A stretch of DNA of 64,000 bases, taken from PALSA-612 sp963776735. Lineage in GTDB: Bacteria > Actinomycetota > Thermoleophilia > Gaiellales > Gaiellaceae. Where the stretch lies: positions 62,001 through 126,000 of the forward strand of contig CAVZNV010000015.1 of the NCBI GenBank assembly GCA_963776735.1, given 5' to 3'. Of this stretch, positions 7,374-15,744 are shown in pieces. Each line of letters begins with the position of its first letter. Position 1 is the stretch's first letter. The translations under genes were made by a program, and so were the position numbers. Below the pieces are notes generated by a model that was not told the DNA's origin, ran no database searches, and saw nothing but the letters and a program-made list of their open reading frames with translations.

Positions 7374-8321
7374 ATGGTCAAGCGTGTGCTGCTCGCGGCG
7401 CCGCGGGGGTTCTGTGCAGGCGTCGAGCGGGCGATCGAAACTGTCGAGCGAGCTCTCGACCTCTACGGGCCTCCGGTCTACGTCCGCAAGCAGATCGTGC
7501 ACAACGTCCACGTCGTGCGCGACCTCGAAGAGCGCGGGGCGATCTTCGTCGAGAGCGAGGCGAGCGTGCCCGCGGGCGCGACGCTGGTCCTGTCGGCCCA
7601 CGGTGTGTCGCCGGCAGTTCGGTCGGCCTCGGCGGCGCGGAAGCTCGAGACGATCGACGCGACCTGTCCGCTCGTCACCAAGGTGCACGCCGAGACGCGC
7701 CGGTACGCGGCCGCCGGCTACACGGTCGTCCTGATCGGGCACGACGGCCACGAGGAGGTCGTCGGTACGCACGGGGAGGCGCCGGAAGCGGTGCGCATCG
7801 TCGGCTCGGTCGCCGAGGCCGAGTCGCTCGCGGTTCCCGACCCCGGTCGCGTCGCCTATGTCACGCAGACGACGCTGTCCGTAGACGAGACGGCGGAGAT
7901 CGTCGCCGTGCTCAAGCGCCGCTTCCCGGAGATTCGCGCGCCGCGGCGCGAGGACATCTGCTACGCGACGACGAACCGCCAGGCCGCCGTGAAGGAGCTC
8001 GTCGCCGAGGTCGACCTGCTCCTCGTGATCGGATCGCAGAACAGCTCGAACTCGAAGCGGCTCGTTGAAGTGGCGCGCGCGGCGGGCGTCGAGTCGCACC
8101 TGATCGACGACGAGACCGAGATCGACGAGCGCTGGCTCGTCGGGCGCGAGACCGTGGGTGTCACCGCCGGCGCGTCCGCGCCGGAGCGGCTCGTCGGGCG
8201 CGTCTGCGACTGGTTTCGCGCGCGTGGCGTGACCGACATCCGCCCGCTGGGCTCGCTCGTCGAGGACGTCTTCTTCCGCCTCCCGGTCGAGATCCGCCGG
8301 GCGACGAGCACGGCCGCGTAG
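7374..8321 (+). CDS. ispH: 4-hydroxy-3-methylbut-2-enyl diphosphate reductase
   Basis: Last enzyme of the non-mevalonate (MEP) isoprenoid pathway; it reduces HMBPP to IPP and DMAPP using a 4Fe-4S cluster. At 315 aa it has the usual length. The three cluster cysteines are visible in PRGFCAGV (Cys14), IDATCPLV and EDICYATTNRQ, as are the substrate-binding His/Glu segments (SAHGVSP, GHDGHEEVVGT) and the SQNSSNSKRL loop. The ATG is preceded at 8 nt by TACCAT and not by a ribosome binding site, so a nearly leaderless transcript is likely. The upstream RNA-like locus could add a second level of control. Confidence 0.96.
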   Translation: MVKRVLLAAPRGFCAGVERAIETVERALDLYGPPVYVRKQIVHNVHVVRDLEERGAIFVESEASVPAGATLVLSAHGVSPAVRSASAARKLETIDATCPLVTKVHAETRRYAAAGYTVVLIGHDGHEEVVGTHGEAPEAVRIVGSVAEAESLAVPDPGRVAYVTQTTLSVDETAEIVAVLKRRFPEIRAPRREDICYATTNRQAAVKELVAEVDLLLVIGSQNSSNSKRLVEVARAAGVESHLIDDETEIDERWLVGRETVGVTAGASAPERLVGRVCDWFRARGVTDIRPLGSLVEDVFFRLPVEIRRATSTAA

Positions 8322-8410
8322 GCCACTCACCGTTCGGCCACGGCCAGCCCGGTCCCGCGCGGACACGTCCGCGCGAAAAACGCCTGCTCGGACCGGGCGA
8401 CTTTACAAAC

Positions 8411-8423
8411 GGTGTCTGACACC
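8411..8423. repeat. Copy of the GGTGTCTGACACC palindrome
   Basis: This 13-bp perfect palindrome, preceded by ACAAAC and followed by G, matches the right border of the two longer elements at 20273-20438 and 34998-35162. Here only the border-like palindrome is present. It lies in the 144-nt gap between ispH and the zinc-ribbon gene, which holds nothing else that I can identify. Confidence 0.7.
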
Positions 8424-8465
8424 GATTTTGAAGAGGAGCCAGGTCCCGAGCCGACAGCCGGCGGC

Positions 8466-8813
8466 TCAGCGGCGGGCGGCGGCGAGGAGGCGGTCGACGA
8501 GGGTCGGCCGGGCTTCGCGCGGCGCGGTCCGGGCGACGAACATCGCAAGCCGCAGCGCCTCGCCCTCGTCGAGCGACACCGCCGCCTCCGCGGTGCCGTC
8601 CTCGTTCCAGACGCTGAAGCGCACGTGCCGCTCGTCGTCGCCCGGGCCGAAGTAGCGCGACACCCGCAGCGCCCGGCCCGCGTCGCCCTCGACGAGCGGA
8701 TGCGGAGAGAAGAACTCCACCAGCTTGCTGCGCAGCGCCGCCGCGCACCACGGGCAGAAGCGGAACGCTTCGTCCAGCGACCCTCCACACTGCCGACAGT
8801 CCACGACCGGCAC
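8466..8813 (-). CDS. Small zinc-ribbon protein
   Basis: 115-aa protein with an N-terminal treble-cysteine ribbon, CRQCGG then CPWC (residues 6-22), followed by a basic/acidic alpha-beta segment without recognisable catalytic residues. The ribbon probably binds one zinc. The GTG start is well supported by GAAAGGAGG 5 nt upstream on the minus strand, one of the clearest ribosome binding sites here. I recognise no function for the C-terminal 90 residues. Confidence 0.7.
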   Translation of the reverse strand: MPVVDCRQCGGSLDEAFRFCPWCAAALRSKLVEFFSPHPLVEGDAGRALRVSRYFGPGDDERHVRFSVWNEDGTAEAAVSLDEGEALRLAMFVARTAPREARPTLVDRLLAAARR

Positions 8814-8859
8814 AGCGCCTCCTTTCGCCGCAGCCTAACGCATCGGTTAGAACTCACCC

Positions 8860-9735
8860 ATGCGCGCCACGGAAGGAACGATCCCGTTCCGCGGGCTCGA
8901 CACCTGGTACCGCGTCGTCGGCGACGGCGAGGAGCCCGGAAAGCTGCCGCTGCTCTGCCTCCACGGCGGCCCGGGCGCACCGCACGACTACCTCGAGTCG
9001 CTCGAAGCCGTCGCGGACACCGGCCGCCGCGCGATCTTCTACGACCAACTCGGGTGCGGAAACTCGAGCCGCAGCGACGAGTCGCTCTGGAACGTCGAGA
9101 CCTTCGTCGAGGAGGTCGGCGTCGTCCGCGACGCGCTCGGGCTCGACCGCACGCACGTCTTCGGCTCCTCCTGGGGCGGCATGCTGGCCATGGAGTACGC
9201 GCTGACCCAGCCCACCGGCCTCGCGAACCTCGTCCTCAGCTCGTCGCCCGCGTCGATCCCGCTCTGGGCCGAGGAGACAGCCCGCCTCCGCTCCGAGCTA
9301 CCCGCCGACGTCCAGAAGGTGCTCGACGACCCCGCGGCCGCCGACGCCGAGTACGAGGCTGCGATGATGGAGTTCTACAGACGGCACGTGATCCGGATCG
9401 ACCCGATGCCGCCCGGCGTCGCGCGGACGTTCCAGAAGATGGCCGAGAACTCGGACGTCTACAACTACATGCAAGGCCCGAACGAGTTCGTGATCACGGG
9501 GACGTTCAAGGACTGGGACATCACCGACCGGCTCGGCGAAATCCGCGTCCCTACGCTCTTCACGTCGGGGCGCCACGACGAGTGCACGCCAAAGCAGGCC
9601 GAGATCGTGCACCGCGGCATCGCGGGCTCCGAGTGGGTCGTCTTCGAGGACAGCTCGCACATGCAGTTCGTCGAGGAGCCGGAGCACTACCTCGCCGTGC
9701 TCGACGACTTTCTGACGCGCGTCGAAGCCCGCTAG
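8860..9735 (+). CDS. Proline iminopeptidase-family alpha/beta hydrolase
   Basis: 291-aa alpha/beta hydrolase of peptidase family S33, which releases N-terminal proline or acts on short peptides. The oxyanion segment HGGPGAPHDYL (about residues 35-45) is diagnostic. The nucleophile is Ser in FGSSWGGMLA, the acid is Asp in SGRHDECTP, and the histidine is in DSSHMQFVEEP. TAGAAC lies 6 nt before the ATG, suggesting little or no leader. Its stop codon overlaps that of the convergent DUF1003 gene by 4 nt (CTAG). Confidence 0.88.
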   Translation: MRATEGTIPFRGLDTWYRVVGDGEEPGKLPLLCLHGGPGAPHDYLESLEAVADTGRRAIFYDQLGCGNSSRSDESLWNVETFVEEVGVVRDALGLDRTHVFGSSWGGMLAMEYALTQPTGLANLVLSSSPASIPLWAEETARLRSELPADVQKVLDDPAAADAEYEAAMMEFYRRHVIRIDPMPPGVARTFQKMAENSDVYNYMQGPNEFVITGTFKDWDITDRLGEIRVPTLFTSGRHDECTPKQAEIVHRGIAGSEWVVFEDSSHMQFVEEPEHYLAVLDDFLTRVEAR

Positions 9736-10274
9736 CCGTCGTCGCCGCAGATGTGCTTGTGCAGCGCCGCGGTGAGCGTGTCGATCCGCTCGGCCAGCTT
9801 CTTCGTCTCTTGCGTCAGGCCGGTGTTCTGCTCGATCAGCTGCTGCAGCATCTCACTCTGTTTCGCGGCCGTCTCCTGGCGGTCGAAACCCTCCTGGGCG
9901 AGCGCCTCGCGATGCTCCGCGTCTGCCTCGGCGAGAACCTTGTCGCGCTCCGCCTGCCGCGTCTGCGCGAGCAGGATCAGCGGCGCCGCGTACGCCGCCT
10001 GCGTCGAGAACGCGAGGTTGAGCAGGATGAACGGATACGGGTCGAAGTGGACGAGGATCGAGTAGGCGTTGAAGACGATCCAGAAGATCACGACGACGGT
10101 CTGCGCGAAGATGTACTTCGGCGTCCCGAAGAGGCGTGCCAGCCGTTCCGCGAACTGGCCGAACCAGTCGTCACCGAACACCGAGGTCGCGCTCTTACGC
10201 GGGACGAGAAAGCGGAGCGCGTGCTCGGGCGCCTGGAGCAGCTTTTCGGGCGCCGACTTCAGCTGCTCGACCAC
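9732..10274 (-). CDS. DUF1003 membrane protein
   Basis: 180-aa protein of the DUF1003 family. It has two adjacent membrane helices (about residues 58-78 and 82-102, VVVIFWIVFNAYSILV and FILLNLAFSTQAAYAAPLIL) with the typical FDPYPF link, followed by a cytoplasmic charged coiled-coil tail. The function of the family is unknown. The GTG start overlaps the 3' end of the upstream aminotransferase gene by 16 nt, so the two are probably co-transcribed. Confidence 0.85.
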   Translation of the reverse strand: MVEQLKSAPEKLLQAPEHALRFLVPRKSATSVFGDDWFGQFAERLARLFGTPKYIFAQTVVVIFWIVFNAYSILVHFDPYPFILLNLAFSTQAAYAAPLILLAQTRQAERDKVLAEADAEHREALAQEGFDRQETAAKQSEMLQQLIEQNTGLTQETKKLAERIDTLTAALHKHICGDDG

Positions 10275-11455
10275 GGCGCGAGCCTAGCCAGGGCCTCGGC
10301 TAGCGCCTCGAGGTCGCTCTCGTCGTTGTAGCCCTGGAACGACGCGCGCAGGAGCGTCCGGTCGCGCCAGCGCTGGACGGGGATCTCGATGCGGTGCTCG
10401 TCGTACAGCTGCCGCTTCAGTCCTTCCGTGTCGCAGTCCGCAGGTACCTCGACCGCGACCATCTGGCCGAGCCACGACTCGTCGGGCGCGAGCTGAGGAA
10501 GGCCGAGCCCGGTGAGCCGCGCGCCGGCCTCGACGGCGAGCCCGTGGCAGCGGCGGCGCACGTCATCCCAGTCGTGCTCGGCCTGGAACCGAATCGCCGC
10601 GGGCACGGTGAGGTACGCGGCCGGGTCCTGCGTGCCCTGCCACTGGTGCCGCGCGGCGAAGCCGTCCTCGCGCTCGCTCCAGCCGACGACGAGCGGCGCC
10701 AGCCCCGGCTGGTGCTCCGGCCGCGCCCAGAGGAAGCCTGTGCCCTTGGGCGCGCACAGCCACTTGTGGCAGTTGCCGCTGTAGAAGTCCGCGCCGAGCG
10801 ACTCCAGGTCGACCGGAACCTGCCCCGGCGCGTGGGCGCCGTCGACGATCGCGAGGATCCCGCCGGCGCGCGCCCGGCGGCAGATCTCCTCGACCGGAAA
10901 CCGCAGCGCGGTCGCCGAGGTGATGTGGCTGACCGAGATCGCGCGGGTGCGCGGCGTGACCGCGGCCCAGAGCTCGTCGACGAGCGACCGGCCTGGCTCG
11001 ACGGCGTGCCGTACGAAGGTCGCGCCGGTCCGGCCGCAGACGTGCTCCCACAGGTAGTCGACGGCGCCGTACTCGTCCGTCGTCGCCAGCACCTCGTCGC
11101 CCGGGCCGAGCTCGAGGGACCGGGCGACCACGTTCATGCCCGCGGTTGCGTTCGGGACGAAGACGAGGTCGTCCGGCCGGGCGCCGAGCTCGGCCGCAAG
11201 CGGCTCCTTCGCTTCCTCGACCAGCTCCGGATAGCGCCGTGCGAGGAACTCGACCGGCTGCCGCTCCAGCTCGCGCTGCCAGCGCTGGTACTCCTCGAAT
11301 ACCGGCCGCGGGCACGCGCCGAACGAGCCGTGGTTCAAGAAGACCACGTCGGGGTCGAGCAGGAACAGCTCGCGCAGCGGGTTCAGGTCTTCTCGATCCG
11401 CAGCTCGTCGCCGTCGGCCTGGAGCTCGACCGCAAGCGTGTCGCGCTCGATCCAC
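10259..11455 (-). CDS. Class V aminotransferase (isopenicillin-N epimerase-like)
   Basis: PLP-dependent fold-type I enzyme, about 380-398 aa. Visible landmarks are FLNHGSFGACPRPV at the N-terminus, VFVPNATAGMNVV, TDEYGAVDY, the cofactor-holding Asp in VDGAHAPGQ, and the Schiff-base Lys in SGNCHKWLCAPKG. Homologues include IPN epimerase-like and cysteine desulfurase-like proteins; the substrate is unclear. The start is uncertain. The only standard codon before the conserved region is GTG at 11455, which overlaps ileS by 73 nt and adds an Arg-rich leader. A start at the CTG or AAC region near 11390 would fit the family better. Confidence 0.83.
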   Translation of the reverse strand: MDRARHACGRAPGRRRRAADREDLNPLRELFLLDPDVVFLNHGSFGACPRPVFEEYQRWQRELERQPVEFLARRYPELVEEAKEPLAAELGARPDDLVFVPNATAGMNVVARSLELGPGDEVLATTDEYGAVDYLWEHVCGRTGATFVRHAVEPGRSLVDELWAAVTPRTRAISVSHITSATALRFPVEEICRRARAGGILAIVDGAHAPGQVPVDLESLGADFYSGNCHKWLCAPKGTGFLWARPEHQPGLAPLVVGWSEREDGFAARHQWQGTQDPAAYLTVPAAIRFQAEHDWDDVRRRCHGLAVEAGARLTGLGLPQLAPDESWLGQMVAVEVPADCDTEGLKRQLYDEHRIEIPVQRWRDRTLLRASFQGYNDESDLEALAEALARLAPWSSS

Positions 11456-14427
11456 TCGCCGTGCACCTCGGCGAGATCGGCGTCGGCGACGGGCACCGCG
11501 AGCCGGATCCGGTCGGTCATCGCGAGACCCTGGTCCTTCCGCAGCTGGTTCACGGCACGGATCAGGTCGCGAACGCGCTTCTCGAGCCTGAGCTCGTCGT
11601 CCAGCTCGGTCGAGAGAGCGACCGAGATGACGCCGTCGTCGGCCATCACGAAGCCCGCCACGGACAGCCGCTCGCCTCGGATCAGCTCGTCCGCGCCGAG
11701 CACTTCGCCGTCGACCCGCACGGACCCGTCGTCGAGCTGCTCGTAGTCGCCGGCAGCGAGCGCGACGCCGACGTCACGCAGCTTCTTGCCGAGCCGCGGG
11801 CCGAGCAGCGGCAGGTTCGGCTTGAGCTGGACGCGCGCGACCGGTCCCTGGTCGAACAGCACCTCCTTGACGTTCAGCTCGTCGGCGATCTCGGCTGTGT
11901 GCGCCTGGGCGAGCGTCGCACCGCGGACGAACATCTGCCGCAGCGGCTGGCGCAGGGCGATTCCCGCCTCGCCGCGAGCCTGATGTCCGAGCTCCGTGAC
12001 GCGGCGTACCTCGGCCATCTCGGCCAGGATGTCCTCGTCGGGCTCGCCGAGATCCGGCCAGCCGGCGAGGTGCACCGACTCCGGCCCGTCCGCGACGAGG
12101 TTGCGCCAGAGATGGTCGGTGACGAACGGAAGCACGGGAGCCATGACACGGAGCGACTGGACGATCGACCACCAGAGCGTCGCGAACGCCGGCGCGTTGT
12201 CCGAGTAGAAGCGCGGGCGCGAACGGCGGATGTACCAGGTGGAGAGGTCCCCGACGTACGACTCGAACGCGTCCACGACCCGGTAGGTCAGCGTGTCCTC
12301 GTATGCGGCCGTCGCCTCGCGTGCGAGCAGGCGTGTGCGCTCGACGAGCCAGCGGTCGAGCGCGTGCTCGGGCGCAAGCTCGTCGCCCCAGCGCGGCGCG
12401 AACGCCTCGCTGTTCGCCAGATCGACGAAGAACTTGACCGAGTTCCAGAAGCGCAGGAACCGGCGCTTGATCTCGTGCGCAGGCCCGTAGCCGAAGAGCA
12501 GGTTCCGGTCGGGCGGCTGCTCGCAGTACTGCCAGCGCATCACGTCCGCGCCCATCTGCGAGAACGCGTCCTCGGCGGGAATCGTGTTCCCCCAGGAGGC
12601 GTGCATCTCGCGTCCCTGCTCGTCGAGCATCTTCTCGTAGGCCAGGACGCGGCGGTACGAGGACTGCCCGACCAGGGCGACCGACATGAAGAACTGGGAG
12701 TAGAACCAGAGCCGGATCTGCTCGCGCATCTCCGAGACCCAGTCGGCCGGGAACCACGTCTCCCAGTACGCGTGATCCGGGAGGTCGGCCTTCGTGAGCC
12801 CTTTTGCGGCGCCCGTCGCGTAGCCCTCGGGGATCCACTCCGGGTTCTCCCAGCCGAGCGTCGCGAACGGGACGATGCCCGCGTCCAGCCAGACGTCGCC
12901 GACCTCGGGGATCCGGTTCACGGACTCGCCGCAGGCCTCGCAGCGGATCGGCACGCGGTCGAGCCAGGGCCGGCGGAGCTCCTCGAGCTGCTCGAAGCCC
13001 TCCGTCGCGCGTTCGCGCAGCTCCGCCTTCGACCCGATGACGTTCAGGTGCCCGCAGGAGCACGGGTAGAACGGCAGCGGCAGACCGTAGTAGCGGCGGC
13101 GCGAGATGTTCCAGTCGCCCATGTTGTGCAGCCAGTCGTCCATGCGCTTGCCCATGTACTCGGGCACCCAGTCGACCTTGGCGTTCTCCTCGAGCAACTT
13201 CGGACGGATCTCCTCGACCGAGATGAACCAGTCGTCCGAGAGCCGGAAGATGAGCGGCGTGTCGCAGCGCCAGCAGTGCGGGTAGGAGTGGTTGTAGAGC
13301 CCGGCGGAGACGAGGAAGCCGGTCTCGCCGAGCCTCCCCGTGATCTGGTCGGCGGCTTCGCCGGTCGAGACGCCGTGCAACCAGCCGTAGTCGTCGTAGA
13401 AGTGGCCGGCCTCGTCGACCGGCGTCAGCACGGGGAGGTCGTGGACGCGTGAGAGCTCGAAGTCCTCGCCGCCGCAGCCCGGCGCGATGTGGACGATCCC
13501 GGTGCCCTGGTCCATCGTCACGTCCTCCCACGGGATGACGCGGTGCTCGATCCCCGCAGCCGCCGGCAGGTCGTCGAACGGTCCCCGGTAAGGGCGGCCG
13601 ACGAGCTCGCGGCCGGGCACGCGCTCGACGAACTCGTCGTCCGGGAACAGCTTGACGGCCACCCACTCGCCGTTCTCGCGCCGTCCGTACTCCTCGCCGG
13701 GATGCACCGCCGCGGCGACGTTCGCAGGCAGCGTCCACGGCGTCGTCGTCCAGACGACGAGGAACTGCCCTTCGGCGTCGAGCAGCGGGAACCGCACGAA
13801 CAGTGACGGGTCGGAACGGTCCTGGTAGACGCCGCTCTGCGACAGCTCGTGCTGCGAGAGCGAGGTGCCGCAGCGCGGGCACCACTCCGTCGAGCGGTGG
13901 CCCATGTACAGCCACCCGCGCTCGTGGACGATCGCGAGGAACTTCCAGATGTACTCGATGTTCGTGTCGCTGAACGTGAAGTAGTCGTTGCCCCAGTCCA
14001 TCCACTGGCCGAGGCGGATCGAGCCGCGCGTCAGCGCCGCGGACGAGTTGACGACGACCTCACGACAGCGCCGCGCGAACTCCTCGAGGCCGAACTCCTC
14101 GATCTCGCGCTTCGAGTTCAGACCGAGCGAGCGTTCGACGCCGACCTCGATCCAGAGCCCCTGGCAGTCGAAGCCGTTCTGGTAGCGCTGGTGGTGGCCG
14201 CGCAGCGCCTTGTAGCGCTGGAAGACGTCCTTCAGCGTCCTCCCCCAGGCCGTGTGCACGCCGAGTGACGACCTGTTCGCGGTGACGGGACCGTCGACGA
14301 AGCTCCACTTCGGGCCGTCCTTCGTCTGCTCGCGCAGCTTCTCGAACGTCCCTTCGCGCTCCCAGAGGTCGAGGATCTCGAGCTCGAGCGCCGGATGGTC
14401 GGGCTTGTCCGGAAGCGGCGTGAACAT
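11383..14427 (-). CDS. ileS: Isoleucyl-tRNA synthetase, divergent signature motifs
   Basis: 1014-aa class I synthetase charging tRNA-Ile. Family landmarks: GPKWSFVDGPVTANRSS, editing-domain signature VVWTTTPWTLPANV, MGDWNISRRRYYG, GDVWLDAG, and a C-terminal anticodon-binding region. The HIGH motif reads LGVHTAWGRTLKD and the KMSKS region reads GREMHASWGN, so the second HIGH histidine and both lysines of KMSKS are replaced. A subfamily with VHHAWGR and MHKSWGN/MHRSWGN is known to me, but Ala at the second lysine is unusual. The ATG is 6 nt after TAGAAT on the minus strand, indicating a leaderless mRNA. I see no T-box. Confidence 0.9.
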   Translation of the reverse strand: MFTPLPDKPDHPALELEILDLWEREGTFEKLREQTKDGPKWSFVDGPVTANRSSLGVHTAWGRTLKDVFQRYKALRGHHQRYQNGFDCQGLWIEVGVERSLGLNSKREIEEFGLEEFARRCREVVVNSSAALTRGSIRLGQWMDWGNDYFTFSDTNIEYIWKFLAIVHERGWLYMGHRSTEWCPRCGTSLSQHELSQSGVYQDRSDPSLFVRFPLLDAEGQFLVVWTTTPWTLPANVAAAVHPGEEYGRRENGEWVAVKLFPDDEFVERVPGRELVGRPYRGPFDDLPAAAGIEHRVIPWEDVTMDQGTGIVHIAPGCGGEDFELSRVHDLPVLTPVDEAGHFYDDYGWLHGVSTGEAADQITGRLGETGFLVSAGLYNHSYPHCWRCDTPLIFRLSDDWFISVEEIRPKLLEENAKVDWVPEYMGKRMDDWLHNMGDWNISRRRYYGLPLPFYPCSCGHLNVIGSKAELRERATEGFEQLEELRRPWLDRVPIRCEACGESVNRIPEVGDVWLDAGIVPFATLGWENPEWIPEGYATGAAKGLTKADLPDHAYWETWFPADWVSEMREQIRLWFYSQFFMSVALVGQSSYRRVLAYEKMLDEQGREMHASWGNTIPAEDAFSQMGADVMRWQYCEQPPDRNLLFGYGPAHEIKRRFLRFWNSVKFFVDLANSEAFAPRWGDELAPEHALDRWLVERTRLLAREATAAYEDTLTYRVVDAFESYVGDLSTWYIRRSRPRFYSDNAPAFATLWWSIVQSLRVMAPVLPFVTDHLWRNLVADGPESVHLAGWPDLGEPDEDILAEMAEVRRVTELGHQARGEAGIALRQPLRQMFVRGATLAQAHTAEIADELNVKEVLFDQGPVARVQLKPNLPLLGPRLGKKLRDVGVALAAGDYEQLDDGSVRVDGEVLGADELIRGERLSVAGFVMADDGVISVALSTELDDELRLEKRVRDLIRAVNQLRKDQGLAMTDRIRLAVPVADADLAEVHGEWIERDTLAVELQADGDELRIEKT

Positions 14428-14506
14428 CCGTCGATTCTAGGCGTGGGAACACGAACCGCCGACCGACCGTTTACCTTCACGCAACACCGGAAACCGAAAG
14501 GAACTC

Positions 14507-14833
14507 ATGTCTGACGCAGTTACAGAAGCAACGTTCGCCGACGAGGTGCTCGGGAGTGACAAGCCGGTTCTGGTCGACTTCTGGGCCGAGTGGTGCGGTC
14601 CGTGCCACGCCGTCGCGCCCGTCCTCGAGAAGATCGTCGAGGAGCGGCCCGATGAGCTCAAGCTCGTCAAGGTGAACATCGACGACGAGCAGGAGCTGGC
14701 GAGCCGCTACGGGGTCATGTCGATTCCGACGATGATCCTGTTCAAGGACGGCGAGCCGGCCGCTGCCGTGATCGGCGCCCAGCCGAAGGGCGCGATCGAG
14801 CGCGCGCTCGGTCTCGAGCCCGCAGCCGTCTAG
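14507..14833 (+). CDS. trxA: Thioredoxin
   Basis: 108-aa thioredoxin, standard length, reducing disulfides in the cytoplasm. The active site WCGPC lies in FWAEWCGPCHAVAP (residues 26-39), and the cis-proline motif is SIPTMILF. GAAAGGAA precedes the ATG. It is divergent from ileS with a 79-nt gap and convergent with the NUDIX gene, whose stop overlaps by 4 nt (CTAG). It could supply electrons to the ArsC-like reductase or to peroxiredoxins encoded in this window. Confidence 0.95.
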   Translation: MSDAVTEATFADEVLGSDKPVLVDFWAEWCGPCHAVAPVLEKIVEERPDELKLVKVNIDDEQELASRYGVMSIPTMILFKDGEPAAAVIGAQPKGAIERALGLEPAAV

Positions 14834-15336
14834 CGCCGCCAGGCCTGCAAGAGCTCGCGGACGTTCGGGAAGCCGATCTCGTCGTCCGGCGGGAGGTCGT
14901 TCGGCGCAAACCAGCGCAACTCCGCCGCGTCGTCGCCCGCCTTCGCGTGGCCGCCCGTCACGCGGGCCGTCCAGTAGAGGTTGAGCGTCGTCGCGGCGTC
15001 TTCCCCGGTGCCGTAGCGGTCGAGCCTGACGTCGACGAAGTCGACCGGCTCGACCGCGAGGCCCGTCTCCTCGACGAGCTCGCGGCGCAACGCGTCGAGC
15101 GGGTGCTCGTCCTCGTTCAGGAATCCGCCCGGCACGTCCCACGTGCCGCCGTGGGGATCGCGAGCCCGCCGCACGAGCAGCAGCCGGCCTTCGTCGTCGA
15201 CGACGAGGGCGCCGACGGTGGTCTCCGAGTTCGAGTGCGCGACGAAGCCGCACGCCGGGCATTCCACCCGTTCGAACGCGTGCTCGAGCTCCGCGGCGCA
15301 CCTCGGACAGAACTTCCAGCGGTCGACCCGGCCCAC
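14830..15336 (-). CDS. NUDIX hydrolase with N-terminal zinc ribbon
   Basis: 168 aa. An N-terminal ribbon (FCPRCAAELE, ECPACGFV) is joined to a NUDIX domain, the arrangement found in NudC-like and related pyrophosphatases. The NUDIX box fits the GX5EX7REUXEEXGU rule: GGFLNEDEHPLDALRREL followed by VEETGL. The substrate class (NADH, ADP-ribose or other nucleoside diphosphate derivative) is not determined. I choose GTG at 15336; the frame is open to 15378, but that would run into the divergent gene starting at 15354. Confidence 0.83.
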   Translation of the reverse strand: MGRVDRWKFCPRCAAELEHAFERVECPACGFVAHSNSETTVGALVVDDEGRLLLVRRARDPHGGTWDVPGGFLNEDEHPLDALRRELVEETGLAVEPVDFVDVRLDRYGTGEDAATTLNLYWTARVTGGHAKAGDDAAELRWFAPNDLPPDDEIGFPNVRELLQAWRR

Positions 15337-15353
15337 CGCGGCACAATAGACGG

Positions 15354-15731
15354 ATGAGCCCCCGTCACATCCCGGCAACGCAGCACGAGTTGAACCGCTG
15401 CACGCTGCTCGCGGAGCTGCCCGGCGAGCAGCTGATGAAGCTCGCCGCCCGGATGAACCGGGAGGAAGTCCCGGCCGGCAAGGCGCCGGTGCTCGAGGGC
15501 GAGCCGGGCGAGCGGTTCTACGTCGTGCTCTCCGGGATGATGGTCGTCAGCCAGGAGAGCATGGGCGCGCGCCGCGTCCTGCGGCCCGGGGACTACTTCG
15601 GCGAGGTCGCGCTGGCGATGGACATCCCGCGCACCGCCTCGGTCCGCGCGCTCACTCCGTCCGTCGTCGCAAGCTGCGACCGCGAGACGTTCGACGAGTT
15701 CGTCCGGCCGCTCTTCGCCGAGAGCGTCTAG
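15354..15731 (+). CDS. Stand-alone cyclic-nucleotide-binding domain protein
   Basis: 125-aa protein consisting almost only of a cNMP-binding beta-barrel. The phosphate-binding cassette FGEVALAMDIPRTASVRA (about residues 81-98) has the Gly-Glu and Arg contacts typical of cAMP/cGMP binding. There is no HTH, kinase or channel part, so it probably works by binding a partner. The next gene, a methyltransferase 13 nt downstream, is likely co-transcribed. Confidence 0.82.
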   Translation: MSPRHIPATQHELNRCTLLAELPGEQLMKLAARMNREEVPAGKAPVLEGEPGERFYVVLSGMMVVSQESMGARRVLRPGDYFGEVALAMDIPRTASVRALTPSVVASCDRETFDEFVRPLFAESV

Positions 15732-15744
15732 AGCAGCTGCTTCG

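Noticed and set aside
11146..13452. A 768-codon open frame on the plus strand opposite ileS
   Set aside because: Its translation is rich in Arg, Asp and Val without domains, typical of the complement of GC-rich coding sequence. The ileS frame has clear family motifs.
14428..14506. T-box riboswitch upstream of ileS
   Set aside because: The TAGAAT box 6 nt from the start codon leaves no leader, and no T-box sequence or specifier loop is present.
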